This document shows positions 28,963 to 37,586 of a stretch of 64,000 nucleotides of DNA, piece after piece (the first letter of the stretch is position 1; each line of letters opens with the position of its first letter). The notes below the pieces were generated by a model. That model was not told the origin of the DNA. It saw only the letters and a list, made by a program, of their open reading frames with translations, and ran no database searches. The stretch is from Streptomyces sp. CC208A (GTDB taxonomy: Bacteria; Actinomycetota; Actinomycetes; Streptomycetales; Streptomycetaceae): positions 1-64,000 of the forward strand of contig NZ_JASCXN010000011.1 in assembly GCF_030010625.1 (NCBI RefSeq). The letters run 5' to 3'. The position numbers were made by a program, and so were the translations under genes.

Positions 28963-30540
28963 GTGATCGATATCAGCCCGTCCGTGATGCAGTTCCTCCT
29001 CGCGTTCATCGTCGTGGCGCCGCTCCTCGGCTCCGCGGCCGCCCTCCTCCCCGCCCCTCCGGGGCTGAAGGGGAACTCCCCCGAGCAGGCGGTGCTCCGC
29101 CACGGCGTCACCGTCACCGGCGTCATCCTGCTGGCCACGATCGCCCTCACCCTGGGTTTCGACCACGACCACCCGTCGAAGATGCAGGCCACCACGGACA
29201 TCAGCTGGATCAGGGCACTGGACGTGCGGATCCACCTCGGTGTCGACGGCATCTCCCTCCCCCTCCTGCTCCTGACCGCGCTGCTGACCTTCCTCTGCGC
29301 GCTGTACTCCTACTTCCGGATGCCCGCGGGCCCGTCCCCGAAGGCGTTCGTCGCGCTGCTGCTCGTCCTGGAGGCCGGCACCCTCGCCACCTTCGCCGTC
29401 CTCGACCTGGTCCTCTTCTTCCTCGCCTTCGAGATGGTCCTCGTGCCGATGTACTTCCTCATCGCCCGCTGGGGCGGCGAGGGCCGGCGGGTCGCCGCCG
29501 GGAAGTTCATCTTCTACACGCTGCTCGGTTCCGTGATCATGCTGCTCGGCCTGCTCCTGATCGGGATCAAGGCGGGCACGTTCGACATGGTGGCACTCGC
29601 CACCGACAACGGCCGCGGGCTGACCACATCGGTGCAGGTCACCGCCGTTCTCGCGATCGGTCTCGGGCTCGCGGTGAAGACCCCGATGTGGCCGCTGCAC
29701 TCCTGGCTGCCGGACGCCCACACCGCCGCCCCGACCGTCGGCTCGGTCCTCCTCGCCGGCGTGCTCCTGAAGATGGGCACGTACGGCTTCGTCCGGATCG
29801 CGCTGCCGATCGCCCCCGACGGCATGCACACCCTCGCCCCCTACCTGGCCGCCTTCGCCGCCGCCGGCATCGTCTACGGCTCGCTCGCCTGCCTCGCCCT
29901 TGCGCGGCCCGGCGCCAAGGGCGACCTCAAGCGGCTGATCGCGTACTCCTCCGTCGGCCACATGGGCTTCGTCCTCCTCGGCATCGCCACCCTGACGCCC
30001 ACCGGCGTCAACGGCGCCCTCTTCGCCAACATCGCCCACGGCCTCATCACCGGCCTGCTGTTCTTCCTCGTCGGCGCCGTGAAGGACCGGTACGGCACCG
30101 CCGACCTCGACACCCTCGCCGGGGCCACCGGCGCCGCCCTCTACGGCCGCGCCCCCCGCCTCGGCGCCCTCCTCGCCTTCGCCGCCGTCGCCTCCCTCGG
30201 CCTCCCGGGCCTGGCCGGCTTCTGGGGCGAGATGCTCGCCCTGTTCGCCGCCTTCGACCCTGCCGAGGGGCTGAGCCGCCCCGCGTACCTCGTCTTCATG
30301 GCCCTCGGCGGCCTCGGCACCCTGCTCACCGCCGCCTACCTGCTGATCGTGGTCCGCCGCGTCTGCATGGGCGGCCCGCGCCCGGCCGGCGAACCGGAGC
30401 TCGCCGACGTCAAGCCGTACGAGCTGGCCGCCTGGACCCCGCTCGTCGCCCTCACCGTCCTCGCCGGACTCTGGCCCGCGGTCCTCCTCGGCCTCACCGA
30501 CCCGGCCGTCCAGCAGCTCCTCGCGGGAGGCACCCAGTGA
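28963..30540 (+). CDS. nuoM: NADH-quinone oxidoreductase subunit M (antiporter-like)
   Basis: A 525-residue pump subunit. AFEMVLVPMYFLIARWGGE holds the conserved Glu, and KTPMWPLHSWLPDAHTAAPT and DLKRLIAYSSVGHMGFVLLG the central Lys residues. GTG start three bases after the nuoL stop. The last codon overlaps the nuoN start. Confidence 0.96.
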   Translation: MIDISPSVMQFLLAFIVVAPLLGSAAALLPAPPGLKGNSPEQAVLRHGVTVTGVILLATIALTLGFDHDHPSKMQATTDISWIRALDVRIHLGVDGISLPLLLLTALLTFLCALYSYFRMPAGPSPKAFVALLLVLEAGTLATFAVLDLVLFFLAFEMVLVPMYFLIARWGGEGRRVAAGKFIFYTLLGSVIMLLGLLLIGIKAGTFDMVALATDNGRGLTTSVQVTAVLAIGLGLAVKTPMWPLHSWLPDAHTAAPTVGSVLLAGVLLKMGTYGFVRIALPIAPDGMHTLAPYLAAFAAAGIVYGSLACLALARPGAKGDLKRLIAYSSVGHMGFVLLGIATLTPTGVNGALFANIAHGLITGLLFFLVGAVKDRYGTADLDTLAGATGAALYGRAPRLGALLAFAAVASLGLPGLAGFWGEMLALFAAFDPAEGLSRPAYLVFMALGGLGTLLTAAYLLIVVRRVCMGGPRPAGEPELADVKPYELAAWTPLVALTVLAGLWPAVLLGLTDPAVQQLLAGGTQ

Positions 30541-32066
30541 TGTCAGCCGGAAGCACGCTCGTCCAGTCCGTCGACTGGCTGACGATCGCGCCCCCGACGC
30601 TCACCGCCCTGGTCGCGCTCGGCGTCCTCGTCGCCGACCTCTTCGTCCCCGCCGGACGCAAGCAGCTCCTCGGCTGGGTCTCGATCGCGGGCCTCGCCGC
30701 CGCCCTCGCCCTGCTCCTGCCGCTGCGCGCCGGCGACCGCGCCACCTTCTGCCTCACCGCCGGATCCCAGGCCGACAGCCACGCCCAGACCACCGGCTGC
30801 AGCTACACCGCCGACCACTTCACCCTGGTCGTCCAGTTCCTGGTGCTCGGCGGCGCCCTCCTGACCGCCCTGCTCTCGCTGCCCGCCACGCGCGCGAAGC
30901 TCCCGGCCGGCGAGTACTGGTTCCTGCTGCTGTCCTCCGCCGCCGGCGCCGCCCTGCTGCCCGCCTCCCGCGACCTCGCCACCCTCGTGGTCGCCCTGGA
31001 GGTCGCCTCGCTGCCCGCCTTCGCGCTCGTCGGCCTCAAGCGCGGCGACCGGCGCTCCGGCGAGGCCGCCCTCAAGTTCTTCCTCTCCTCGGTGACCGCC
31101 ACCGCCGTCACCCTCCTCGGCGCCAGCTTCGTCTACGCGGCCACCGGCACCCTCCACCTCACCGAGATCGCCGCCCGCCTCGACACCGTCCCCGCCGGCC
31201 TCCAGACCCTCGCCCAGGCGGGCGTCGCCCTCACCCTCGTCGGCTTCGCCTTCAAGATCGCCGCCGTCCCCTTCCACTTCTGGGTCCCCGACACCTACAC
31301 CGGCGCCCCGCTGCCCGTCGCCGCCTACCTCTCCGTGGTCGGCAAGGCCGTCGGCTTCACCGGCCTCATCCTGGTGACCGTCGTCGCCTTCCCCTCGTAC
31401 GCCGACATCTGGGGCCCGGCCCTCGCCGTCCTCGCCGCCCTCACCATGACCGCGGGCAACGCCGCCGCCCTCCGGCAGGACCCCACGCGCGCGGGGAGCG
31501 CCGTCCGGCTGCTCGCCTGGTCCTCGGTCGCCCAGGCCGGCTACCTCCTGGTGCCGATCGCGGCCGCCGCGTACTCCGGCGACGACCAGATCGGCGCCAC
31601 CGTCGCGTACGCCCTCATGTACGCCGTCGTGAACCTCGGCGCCTTCGCGGTCGTCGTCCTCGTCGCCCGTACGCACCCCGGCAAGCGGATCGCCGACCAC
31701 GCGGGCCTCTACGCCACGAACCCCGCCGCCGCCCTCGCGCTCGCCTTCTTCCTCCTGAACCTGGCCGGTCTGCCCCCGGGTATCATCGGTCTCTTCGCCA
31801 AGGTGACCGTGTTCTCGTCGGCCGTCGACGCGGGCCTCGGCTGGCTGGCCGTGGTCATGGGCGTCAACGTCGTCCTCGGCCTCGCGTACTACCTGCGCTG
31901 GACGGCCGTGCTCTTCCGCACGCCCGCCGACGCCGTCGAGGGGGCCGTGCCGCACCGGGCCCCCGCGCCCGTCACCCTGGCGATCGTGCTGACCGCCGCC
32001 GCCGGAGTCGTCCTGTCGGGCTACCCGCAGTTCGCCCTCCGCTTCGCGACGGCCGGCCTTTTCTGA
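30540..32066 (+). CDS. nuoN: NADH-quinone oxidoreductase subunit N (antiporter-like)
   Basis: A 508-residue pump subunit. VALEVASLPAFALVGLKRGD contains the conserved Glu, KIAAVPFHFWVPDTYTGAPL and LLAWSSVAQAGYLLVPIA the membrane Lys/His regions. The ATG at 30540 follows an in-frame GTG, so the exact start could be one codon earlier. Last gene of the operon; mscL follows after 36 bases. Confidence 0.96.
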   Translation: MSAGSTLVQSVDWLTIAPPTLTALVALGVLVADLFVPAGRKQLLGWVSIAGLAAALALLLPLRAGDRATFCLTAGSQADSHAQTTGCSYTADHFTLVVQFLVLGGALLTALLSLPATRAKLPAGEYWFLLLSSAAGAALLPASRDLATLVVALEVASLPAFALVGLKRGDRRSGEAALKFFLSSVTATAVTLLGASFVYAATGTLHLTEIAARLDTVPAGLQTLAQAGVALTLVGFAFKIAAVPFHFWVPDTYTGAPLPVAAYLSVVGKAVGFTGLILVTVVAFPSYADIWGPALAVLAALTMTAGNAAALRQDPTRAGSAVRLLAWSSVAQAGYLLVPIAAAAYSGDDQIGATVAYALMYAVVNLGAFAVVVLVARTHPGKRIADHAGLYATNPAAALALAFFLLNLAGLPPGIIGLFAKVTVFSSAVDAGLGWLAVVMGVNVVLGLAYYLRWTAVLFRTPADAVEGAVPHRAPAPVTLAIVLTAAAGVVLSGYPQFALRFATAGLF

Positions 32067-32102
32067 CCCCCACACACGTGAACCCCTGAGGAGCGCACCC
32101 CC

Positions 32103-32579
32103 GTGCTGAACGGATTCAAGGACTTCATACTTCGCGGGAACGTCGTCTCGATGGCCATCGGTCTGGCCGTCGGCTCGGCGTTCACGGCCGTCGTCACCGG
32201 CTTCAGCAAGGCGTTCATCACCCCCCTCATCGGCCTCGCCACCGGCTCCGTCGGCGACTTCAGCGAGGCGACGTTCAGCATCGGCAAGACGGAGTTCCCC
32301 TACGGTCTGGCGATCTCCGCCACCATCGCCTTCCTCATCACGGCCCTCGTCCTCTACTTCCTCTTCGTCGTCCCCATGGCGAAGGTCCAGGCGAAGTTCG
32401 CCAAGGAGGAGGCCGCCGACCCGAAGTCCGAGAAGCGCGACTGCCCCCGCTGCTTCACCGAGATCCCGGCCATCGCCACCCGCTGCGCCCACTGCACCAG
32501 CGAGGTCGAGCCGGTCGCCGAGGCCCTCGCCAAGGCGGGCCTGCACAAGGACGCCCACAAGATCCCCGCCGCCCGCTGA
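32103..32579 (+). CDS. mscL: large-conductance mechanosensitive channel with C-terminal zinc ribbon
   Basis: A 158-residue channel. GFKDFILRGNVVSMAIGLAVG opens the pore helix, with the hydrophobic-gate region AVGSAFTAVV, and the second helix is ATIAFLITALVLYFLFVVPM. It opens under membrane tension to release solutes during osmotic downshock. The last 50 residues replace the usual helical bundle with a CPRC...CAHC pair, a zinc-ribbon-like tail. GTG start with GAGGAGCG upstream. Confidence 0.93.
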   Translation: MLNGFKDFILRGNVVSMAIGLAVGSAFTAVVTGFSKAFITPLIGLATGSVGDFSEATFSIGKTEFPYGLAISATIAFLITALVLYFLFVVPMAKVQAKFAKEEAADPKSEKRDCPRCFTEIPAIATRCAHCTSEVEPVAEALAKAGLHKDAHKIPAAR

Positions 32580-32722
32580 TCACCCGTACGGCGCACCTCG
32601 CCCCCGGTGCGGCCGGGGGAACCGCAGCCTCCCGCCTGGCGTTGACCAGTACGTGAGGGTCCACTGGGGGAGTGGACCACGAAGCAAAGGGTTCCCCTGC
32701 CGCACCACTTGGAGGGCGTACC

Positions 32723-33586
32723 GTGCACCGCCGGCACAACGGGCTGAGGACCGCCGTACTCCTCGGAGGGCTCTCGGCCCTCATCATCGTCATCGGCAGC
32801 CTCTTCGGACGTACGGGGCTGATCGTCGCGGTCCTCGTGGCGCTCGGCACCAACGCGTACGCGTACTGGAACAGCGACAAGCTGGCGCTGCGGGCCATGC
32901 GCGCCCGGCCCGTCAGCGAGTTCGAGGCGCCCGCCCTCTACCGGATGGTGCGGGAGCTCTCCACCCAGGCCCGCCAGCCGATGCCCCGCCTCTACATCTC
33001 GCCGACCCAGGCACCCAACGCCTTCGCGACCGGCCGCAACCCGCGCAACGCGGCCGTCTGCTGCACCGAGGGCATCCTCGCCCTCCTCGACGAGCGCGAG
33101 CTCCGCGGCGTCATCGGCCACGAGCTCAGCCACGTGTACAACCGGGACATCCTCATCTCCTCGGTCGCCGGAGCGCTCGCCTCCGTGGTGATGTTCCTGG
33201 TCAACTTCGCCTGGCTGATCCCCGTCGGCCGCTCCAGCGACGACGAGGGACCCGGCATCCTCGGCTACCTGCTGATCCTGGTCCTCGGCCCCCTGGCGGC
33301 CTCGATCATCCAGCTCGCCATCTCCCGCTCCCGGGAGTACGAGGCCGACGCCTCCGGCGCCCAGCTCACCGGCGACCCGCTCGCCCTCGCGGGCGCCCTC
33401 CGCAAGCTCGAAGCGGGCACCAAACGGCTTCCGCTGCCGCCGGAGCCGCGGATCGAGACCGCGAGCCACATGATGATCGCGAACCCCTTCCGTCCGGGCC
33501 GGGGACTGTCCAGGATGTTCTCGACCCACCCACCCATGGCCGAGCGGATCGCCCGGCTCGAAGAGATGGCAGGACGCCGCCCGTGA
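32723..33586 (+). CDS. htpX: membrane metalloprotease HtpX (M48)
   Basis: A 287-residue inner-membrane zinc protease that degrades misfolded membrane proteins. It has two N-terminal helices, the catalytic [13 protein letters not shown] (HExxH) near residue 120, two more helices, and [15 protein letters not shown] carrying the third zinc ligand Glu. The start is the GTG at 32723 because GGAGGG lies at 32711-32716. The open frame extends to 32672 without a good site. Its stop overlaps the YccF gene start. Confidence 0.95.
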   Translation: MHRRHNGLRTAVLLGGLSALIIVIGSLFGRTGLIVAVLVALGTNAYAYWNSDKLALRAMRARPVSEFEAPALYRMVRELSTQARQPMPRLYISPTQAPNAFATGRNPRNAAVCCTEGILALLDERELRGVIGHELSHVYNRDILISSVAGALASVVMFLVNFAWLIPVGRSSDDEGPGILGYLLILVLGPLAASIIQLAISRSREYEADASGAQLTGDPLALAGALRKLEAGTKRLPLPPEPRIETASHMMIANPFRPGRGLSRMFSTHPPMAERIARLEEMAGRRP

Positions 33587-33981
33587 AGACCCTCCTCAAC
33601 GTCATCTGGCTGGTCCTCTCCGGCTTCTGGCTGTTCCTCGGCTACCTCGCCGCGGGACTCCTCCTCTGCATCACGATCATCGGCATCCCCTTCGGCCTCG
33701 CCGCCTTCCGCATCGGCCTCTACGCCCTCTGGCCCTTCGGCCGCACCGTCGTCGACAAGCCCGGCGCCGGCGCCGCCTCCTGCGTCGGCAACGTGCTGTG
33801 GCTGGTCCTCGCCGGCTGGTGGCTCGCCCTCGGCCACGTCGTCACCGGCATCGCCCTCTGCGTCACGATCATCGGCATCCCGCTCGGCATCGCGAACTTC
33901 AAGCTCATCCCCGTCTCGCTGCTGCCGCTCGGCAAGGACATCGTCCCCACGGACCAGGCGTACGGCCGCCCGGGCTTCTGA
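33583..33981 (+). CDS. YccF domain membrane protein
   Basis: A 132-residue protein with two copies of the YccF unit, each with W-rich hydrophobic helices and an [16 protein letters not shown] or [16 protein letters not shown] loop. YccF proteins are inner-membrane proteins of uncertain role. The GTG start overlaps the htpX stop by four bases, so the two are co-translated and may act together in membrane quality control (inference). Confidence 0.92.
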   Translation: MKTLLNVIWLVLSGFWLFLGYLAAGLLLCITIIGIPFGLAAFRIGLYALWPFGRTVVDKPGAGAASCVGNVLWLVLAGWWLALGHVVTGIALCVTIIGIPLGIANFKLIPVSLLPLGKDIVPTDQAYGRPGF

Positions 33982-34015
33982 GAACCCGGGCTTCCGGGAA
34001 CCGGAGCCGACGGCC

Positions 34016-35254
34016 TCAGGACCGGGGATGCCCGGGGCGCCCCCGGCCCACCGCGTACGCGACCACACCGGCCGCCAGCACCCCCGCCCCGGCCAGCACC
34101 GAACCCAGCGGCAGCGCGCAGGCCAGCGCCACGCACCCGGCGAGCCCCAGCGCCGCCAGGAACCGGACCCGCCGGCCCAGCGTCCACGCCGAGGCGTTGG
34201 CGATCCCGTAGTAGACGAGGACGCCGAAGGACGAGAAGCCGATCGCGTCCCGCACGTCCGCCGTCGCCGCCACCACGGCCACCACCGCGCCCACCGCCAG
34301 CTCGGCCCGGTGCGGCACCCGGAACCGCGGGTGGATCGCGGCCAGGCCGCCGGGCAGGTACCCGTCCCGGGCCATCGCCAGCGTCGTACGGGACACCCCG
34401 AGGATCAGCGAGAGCAGCGAGCCGAGCGCCGCCACCGCCGCGCCCGCCGTCACCACCGGCACCAGCCAGGAGGCGTCCGCCGCCCGCACGGCGTCGGCGA
34501 GCGGCGCGGGGGAGCCGGCCAGGGCGCGCGGCCCGAGGGCGAGCAGGACGCCCACCGCGACCAGCGCGTAGACGGCGAGCGCGAGGCCGAGCGCGAGCGG
34601 CACGGCCCGGGGGATCGTCCGGGCCGGATCGCGCACCTCCTCGCCGAGCGTGGCGATCCGCGCGTACCCCGCGAACGCGAAGAAGAGCAGCCCGGCGGCC
34701 TGGAGGACCCCGCCCGCCGTCATCTCCCCGCCGAGCCCGAACCGGCCGTCCGGGGCGCCCGCGAAGGAGGCCGTGGCCACCGCCGCGAGCACCGCGAGGA
34801 CCCCCGCCACGATCACCCGCGCGAGCAGCGCCGACTTCTGCACGCCCCCGTAGTTCACGGCCGTCAGGGCGACCACGGCGGCCACCGCCACGGCATGCGC
34901 CTGGTCCGGCCACAGATAGGCGCCGACGGTCAGCGCCATCGCCGCGCAGGAGGCCGTCTTGCCCACCACGAAGGCCCAGCCCGCCAGGTACCCCCAGAAG
35001 GGACCGAGCCGTTCGCGTCCGTACACGTAGGTGCCGCCGGACTCCGGGTGGAGGGCGGCCAGCCGGGCCGAGGCCATCGCGTTGCAGTACGCCACGACGG
35101 CGGCGAGCCCGAGCGCGACGAGCAGCCCCGCCGAGCTCCCGGCCGCGCCGGCGGCGGGCCCGAGCGCGACGAAGATGCCGGCGCCGACCATGGCGCCGAG
35201 CCCGATGACGACGGCGTCGAGGACGCCGAGGGACCGGCGCAGTGATGCGGTCAC
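34016..35254 (-). CDS. APC-family amino acid/polyamine permease
   Basis: A 412-residue transporter with about 12 helices. VIGLGAMVGAGIFVALGPAA is the conserved first helix of the APC superfamily, and GGTYVYGRERLGPFWGYLAG and FFAFAGYARIATLGEEVRDP match later conserved segments. The GTG at 35254 overlaps the alkB stop (GTGA). The frame open to 35413 runs inside alkB. It is the third gene of an ogt-alkB-permease operon. A cargo role in DNA repair is not obvious, so the linkage may be only transcriptional. Confidence 0.9.
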   Translation of the reverse strand: MTASLRRSLGVLDAVVIGLGAMVGAGIFVALGPAAGAAGSSAGLLVALGLAAVVAYCNAMASARLAALHPESGGTYVYGRERLGPFWGYLAGWAFVVGKTASCAAMALTVGAYLWPDQAHAVAVAAVVALTAVNYGGVQKSALLARVIVAGVLAVLAAVATASFAGAPDGRFGLGGEMTAGGVLQAAGLLFFAFAGYARIATLGEEVRDPARTIPRAVPLALGLALAVYALVAVGVLLALGPRALAGSPAPLADAVRAADASWLVPVVTAGAAVAALGSLLSLILGVSRTTLAMARDGYLPGGLAAIHPRFRVPHRAELAVGAVVAVVAATADVRDAIGFSSFGVLVYYGIANASAWTLGRRVRFLAALGLAGCVALACALPLGSVLAGAGVLAAGVVAYAVGRGRPGHPRS

Positions 35255-35550
35255 GATCGACCTGTCTCCCGCAGGGTGATGTTGAGCCGCCCGGTCAGCC
35301 CGAGCGACGGCTCGGCGGTCCCCGGAAACACCCGCGGCACGCCGTGGTACACCCACCGGGACTCCCCGCCGAACACGAAGAGGTCCCCGGAGGCCAGTGC
35401 CACGTCGGTCCACGGCCTTCCCCGGTTCTCGCCGTTGCCCAGCCGGAAAATACAGGTGTCGCCGAGACTGAGCGACACCACGGGTGCCCCGGACCGCTCC
35501 TCCTTGTCCTGGTGCATGCCCATCCGGGCCCCGTCCCCGTAGAAGTTCAC
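35251..35550 (-). CDS. AlkB C-terminal fragment (open frame)
   Basis: The longest open piece of the broken alkB, 99 residues starting at an internal ATG. It contains MGMHQDKEERS, GDTCIFRLG and NITLRETG, so the iron and 2-oxoglutarate ligands of the C-terminal half of the barrel survive. Without the N-terminal half and the substrate lid it should not be active. It shares its stop with the permease start, which may keep the permease translated. Confidence 0.7.
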   Translation of the reverse strand: MNFYGDGARMGMHQDKEERSGAPVVSLSLGDTCIFRLGNGENRGRPWTDVALASGDLFVFGGESRWVYHGVPRVFPGTAEPSLGLTGRLNITLRETGRS

Positions 35551-35577
35551 CAGCGCGGTGTCCGGCGTGAACCGTTC

Positions 35578-37317
35578 TTAGCGTTGTCGGCCGGTGGTGG
35601 CCGAACTGCCGCGAACCGGGCCGGTGATGGCCTGGTGACCTCGCGAACGGTCTTCGAGGTCGGGGAACAGCGTGAGCTGGTCACCTCGGCACGGTCGAGT
35701 CTTGCCGCCCCATAGGGGCGTGCTCACTGTCCTGGGTGGGCTCGCGGTCCCGTGTGCCCTTGGGACGGGTACGGTCTGGCCGGTAGCTCTCCGCGTCACG
35801 ATCCGCTGGTCGTGGGCGGTCACACCTGGCCGACGCCGTGCCCGGTGCCCGAGGGCGCGTCGTGCGATGGCCACCGAGGCGCCGTGATGGCGGGTAACCG
35901 TGGCCTGCTGGTTCTTCTGGTTCTGCTGCTGGAGCGGGGCCTTCCAGTACCGCTCGCCCCAGACGCTGGTGTACGCCGGGTCGACCGCGATCACCACAAG
36001 CCCGGCGTGAAAGGCCATCGCGCCAAGGCGGTCCCGGAACTTCGCGGTGGGGATGCCGGCCACGGTGCGGCGGAACTTCTTGCCGCGCTTGCCGCGTCCC
36101 ATGGTCTCGCGGCCGGTGGCGCGGGCGTCGTCGAAGCCGAGGTTCTCGATCGCGATGCCCGCGCAGTGATGCTCACGGGCGAGGGCGATCAGCCGGGTGA
36201 TCGCGGCGCGCAGGCGGCCGTCCCGCTGGGAGGCGGGGCCGACGAGGTCGAGGGGGACGGTGACGGGTTCGCCGACGGGGTTGCCGTGTGGGTCGAGGAC
36301 GTAGGCGGCCAGGTGATCGGCGTTGAGGTCGACACCGAGCATGCGCGCGCCGGAGGCCCGGAGTTCGGCCGGTGTGGGCAGGACGGTGGTCTCGGTGGCC
36401 CAGGAGGCATCGAGGTACCAGCGGCCGCGCTGCGGGTCGTACACGATGTCGTAGCGCACGGCCCGGTTGACGGTGACCCGGTCCAGCCACTCCTCGCGCC
36501 GGTGCGAGAAGCCGACCTTGCACGCGAGCCGGTACCGGCCCCGGGGTGCGTTGGCGAGATGCCGCAGCGGCTCGGGCAGCACCAGCGACACCTCGCCGGA
36601 GGCGGGATCGACGGTGATCGTGTAGTTGCCGAACGGTGCGCCGGACTCGCCGTCGGCGGTCAGGAACAGCCGGGCAGCCTCCCAGGATTCCCGCCACTCC
36701 GCCTCGGTGAGCCCGGCCCCGGCAAGACTATGCCGGACCCTGGCCAGCCGTCGGCCGCCCACCACGATGCCCGGCCGCCCGGACTCGATACGGGCCTCCA
36801 CACTGGTCAGGCGGGTCTTGAGTACGGCGAGGCGGCGCTGCTTGGCCCACCGCTCACCCGGGTCCGCATAGCCGCGGACCCTGCCTTCGCGCTGCCCGCA
36901 CGGCACCGCGAGCCGCGCCTCGACGGCACGGACGGCCCGGCGCAGAGAGGTCCTCTCGTCGTACAGGCAGCGCAGGGAGAGCTGGTACTGGTCCTCCGAC
37001 GCGCGGGTCATCGCCCCGGCCCACCGCGACGACGACACGGCGGTGAGCTTCTTCTTCCGCTCCGCCCGCCGATTCTCTTTGCTCTTCACCCGCCCGATCC
37101 CGAGCCGCACCGCGAGATCCGTCCGCTGAAGGCGGCCCAGATGCTCACCGACCAGCCGGAGCACCTCCGCCTCACCCGGGGTGACACGCAGCCGGTCCCG
37201 GATACGCGCTCCGGCGGGCGCGGCGACCGTGAACGGGGCCGCGATGGTCCGCAGACCGCGCTTCCCGCCGCGTTTCCGCGCCACCGGCCACCCCCTCCCC
37301 AGCCCCGTCGAACCCAC
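35578..37317 (-). CDS. TnpB-like RuvC protein of an IS200/IS605-type element
   Basis: A 579-residue protein, larger than the usual TnpB (about 400). RuvC-like motifs: GVDLNADHLA (Asp 330), IAIENLGF (Glu 391), AVDPAYTSVWG (Asp 446), then TRHHGASVAIARRALG at 475-490, where related Streptomyces proteins usually have an Asp for the first His-Gly pair. The CxxC zinc finger typical of TnpB is absent. TnpB proteins are RNA-guided nucleases whose guide is made from the 3' end of the element. No tnpA is present, so this is a non-autonomous or decayed copy. It sits inside alkB. Confidence 0.88.
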   Translation of the reverse strand: MGSTGLGRGWPVARKRGGKRGLRTIAAPFTVAAPAGARIRDRLRVTPGEAEVLRLVGEHLGRLQRTDLAVRLGIGRVKSKENRRAERKKKLTAVSSSRWAGAMTRASEDQYQLSLRCLYDERTSLRRAVRAVEARLAVPCGQREGRVRGYADPGERWAKQRRLAVLKTRLTSVEARIESGRPGIVVGGRRLARVRHSLAGAGLTEAEWRESWEAARLFLTADGESGAPFGNYTITVDPASGEVSLVLPEPLRHLANAPRGRYRLACKVGFSHRREEWLDRVTVNRAVRYDIVYDPQRGRWYLDASWATETTVLPTPAELRASGARMLGVDLNADHLAAYVLDPHGNPVGEPVTVPLDLVGPASQRDGRLRAAITRLIALAREHHCAGIAIENLGFDDARATGRETMGRGKRGKKFRRTVAGIPTAKFRDRLGAMAFHAGLVVIAVDPAYTSVWGERYWKAPLQQQNQKNQQATVTRHHGASVAIARRALGHRARRRPGVTAHDQRIVTRRATGQTVPVPRAHGTASPPRTVSTPLWGGKTRPCRGDQLTLFPDLEDRSRGHQAITGPVRGSSATTGRQR

Positions 37318-37473
37318 CAGCTGTCACCGATCATGCGTGCCGCACGGCGCGAGATCCCGGAAACCGCACCCGCTCACCCGATCGAAGGACACAGCGGCCA
37401 GCCGTTCCCCACAACCGCGCCAACAGTTGTCGACCCACCGTGCCTCCGTATGCCTCCACAGCTGCCCACACCC
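35579..37473. mobile_element. tnpB-only IS200/IS605-like insertion in alkB
   Basis: Extent inferred from where AlkB-like sequence stops on each side. At the 3' side of tnpB, TCGGCC and GGCCGA at about 35585-35602 can form the sub-terminal hairpin typical of this class, and the same region is where a guide RNA would be encoded. On the other side about 155 bases of non-coding sequence separate the tnpB start from the alkB remnant. Exact ends cannot be fixed without an empty-site relative. Confidence 0.7.
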
Positions 37474-37586
37474 GAACTCCCGGCAGGCTGCCACCAGTTC
37501 CTGCTGCCGGTGGGCATCAGCCACCCCGGCACATGCCACCACCCCGGGTGCGACCTCCGCCCGCTCACGCGGGAACAGCCTGTCGC

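Noticed and set aside
26647..30039. A 1130-codon open frame on the minus strand opposite nuoK-nuoM.
   Set aside because: It is a shadow of high-GC coding DNA: composition is almost entirely Gly, Glu, Arg, Asp and Val, and the plus strand encodes intact Nuo subunits.
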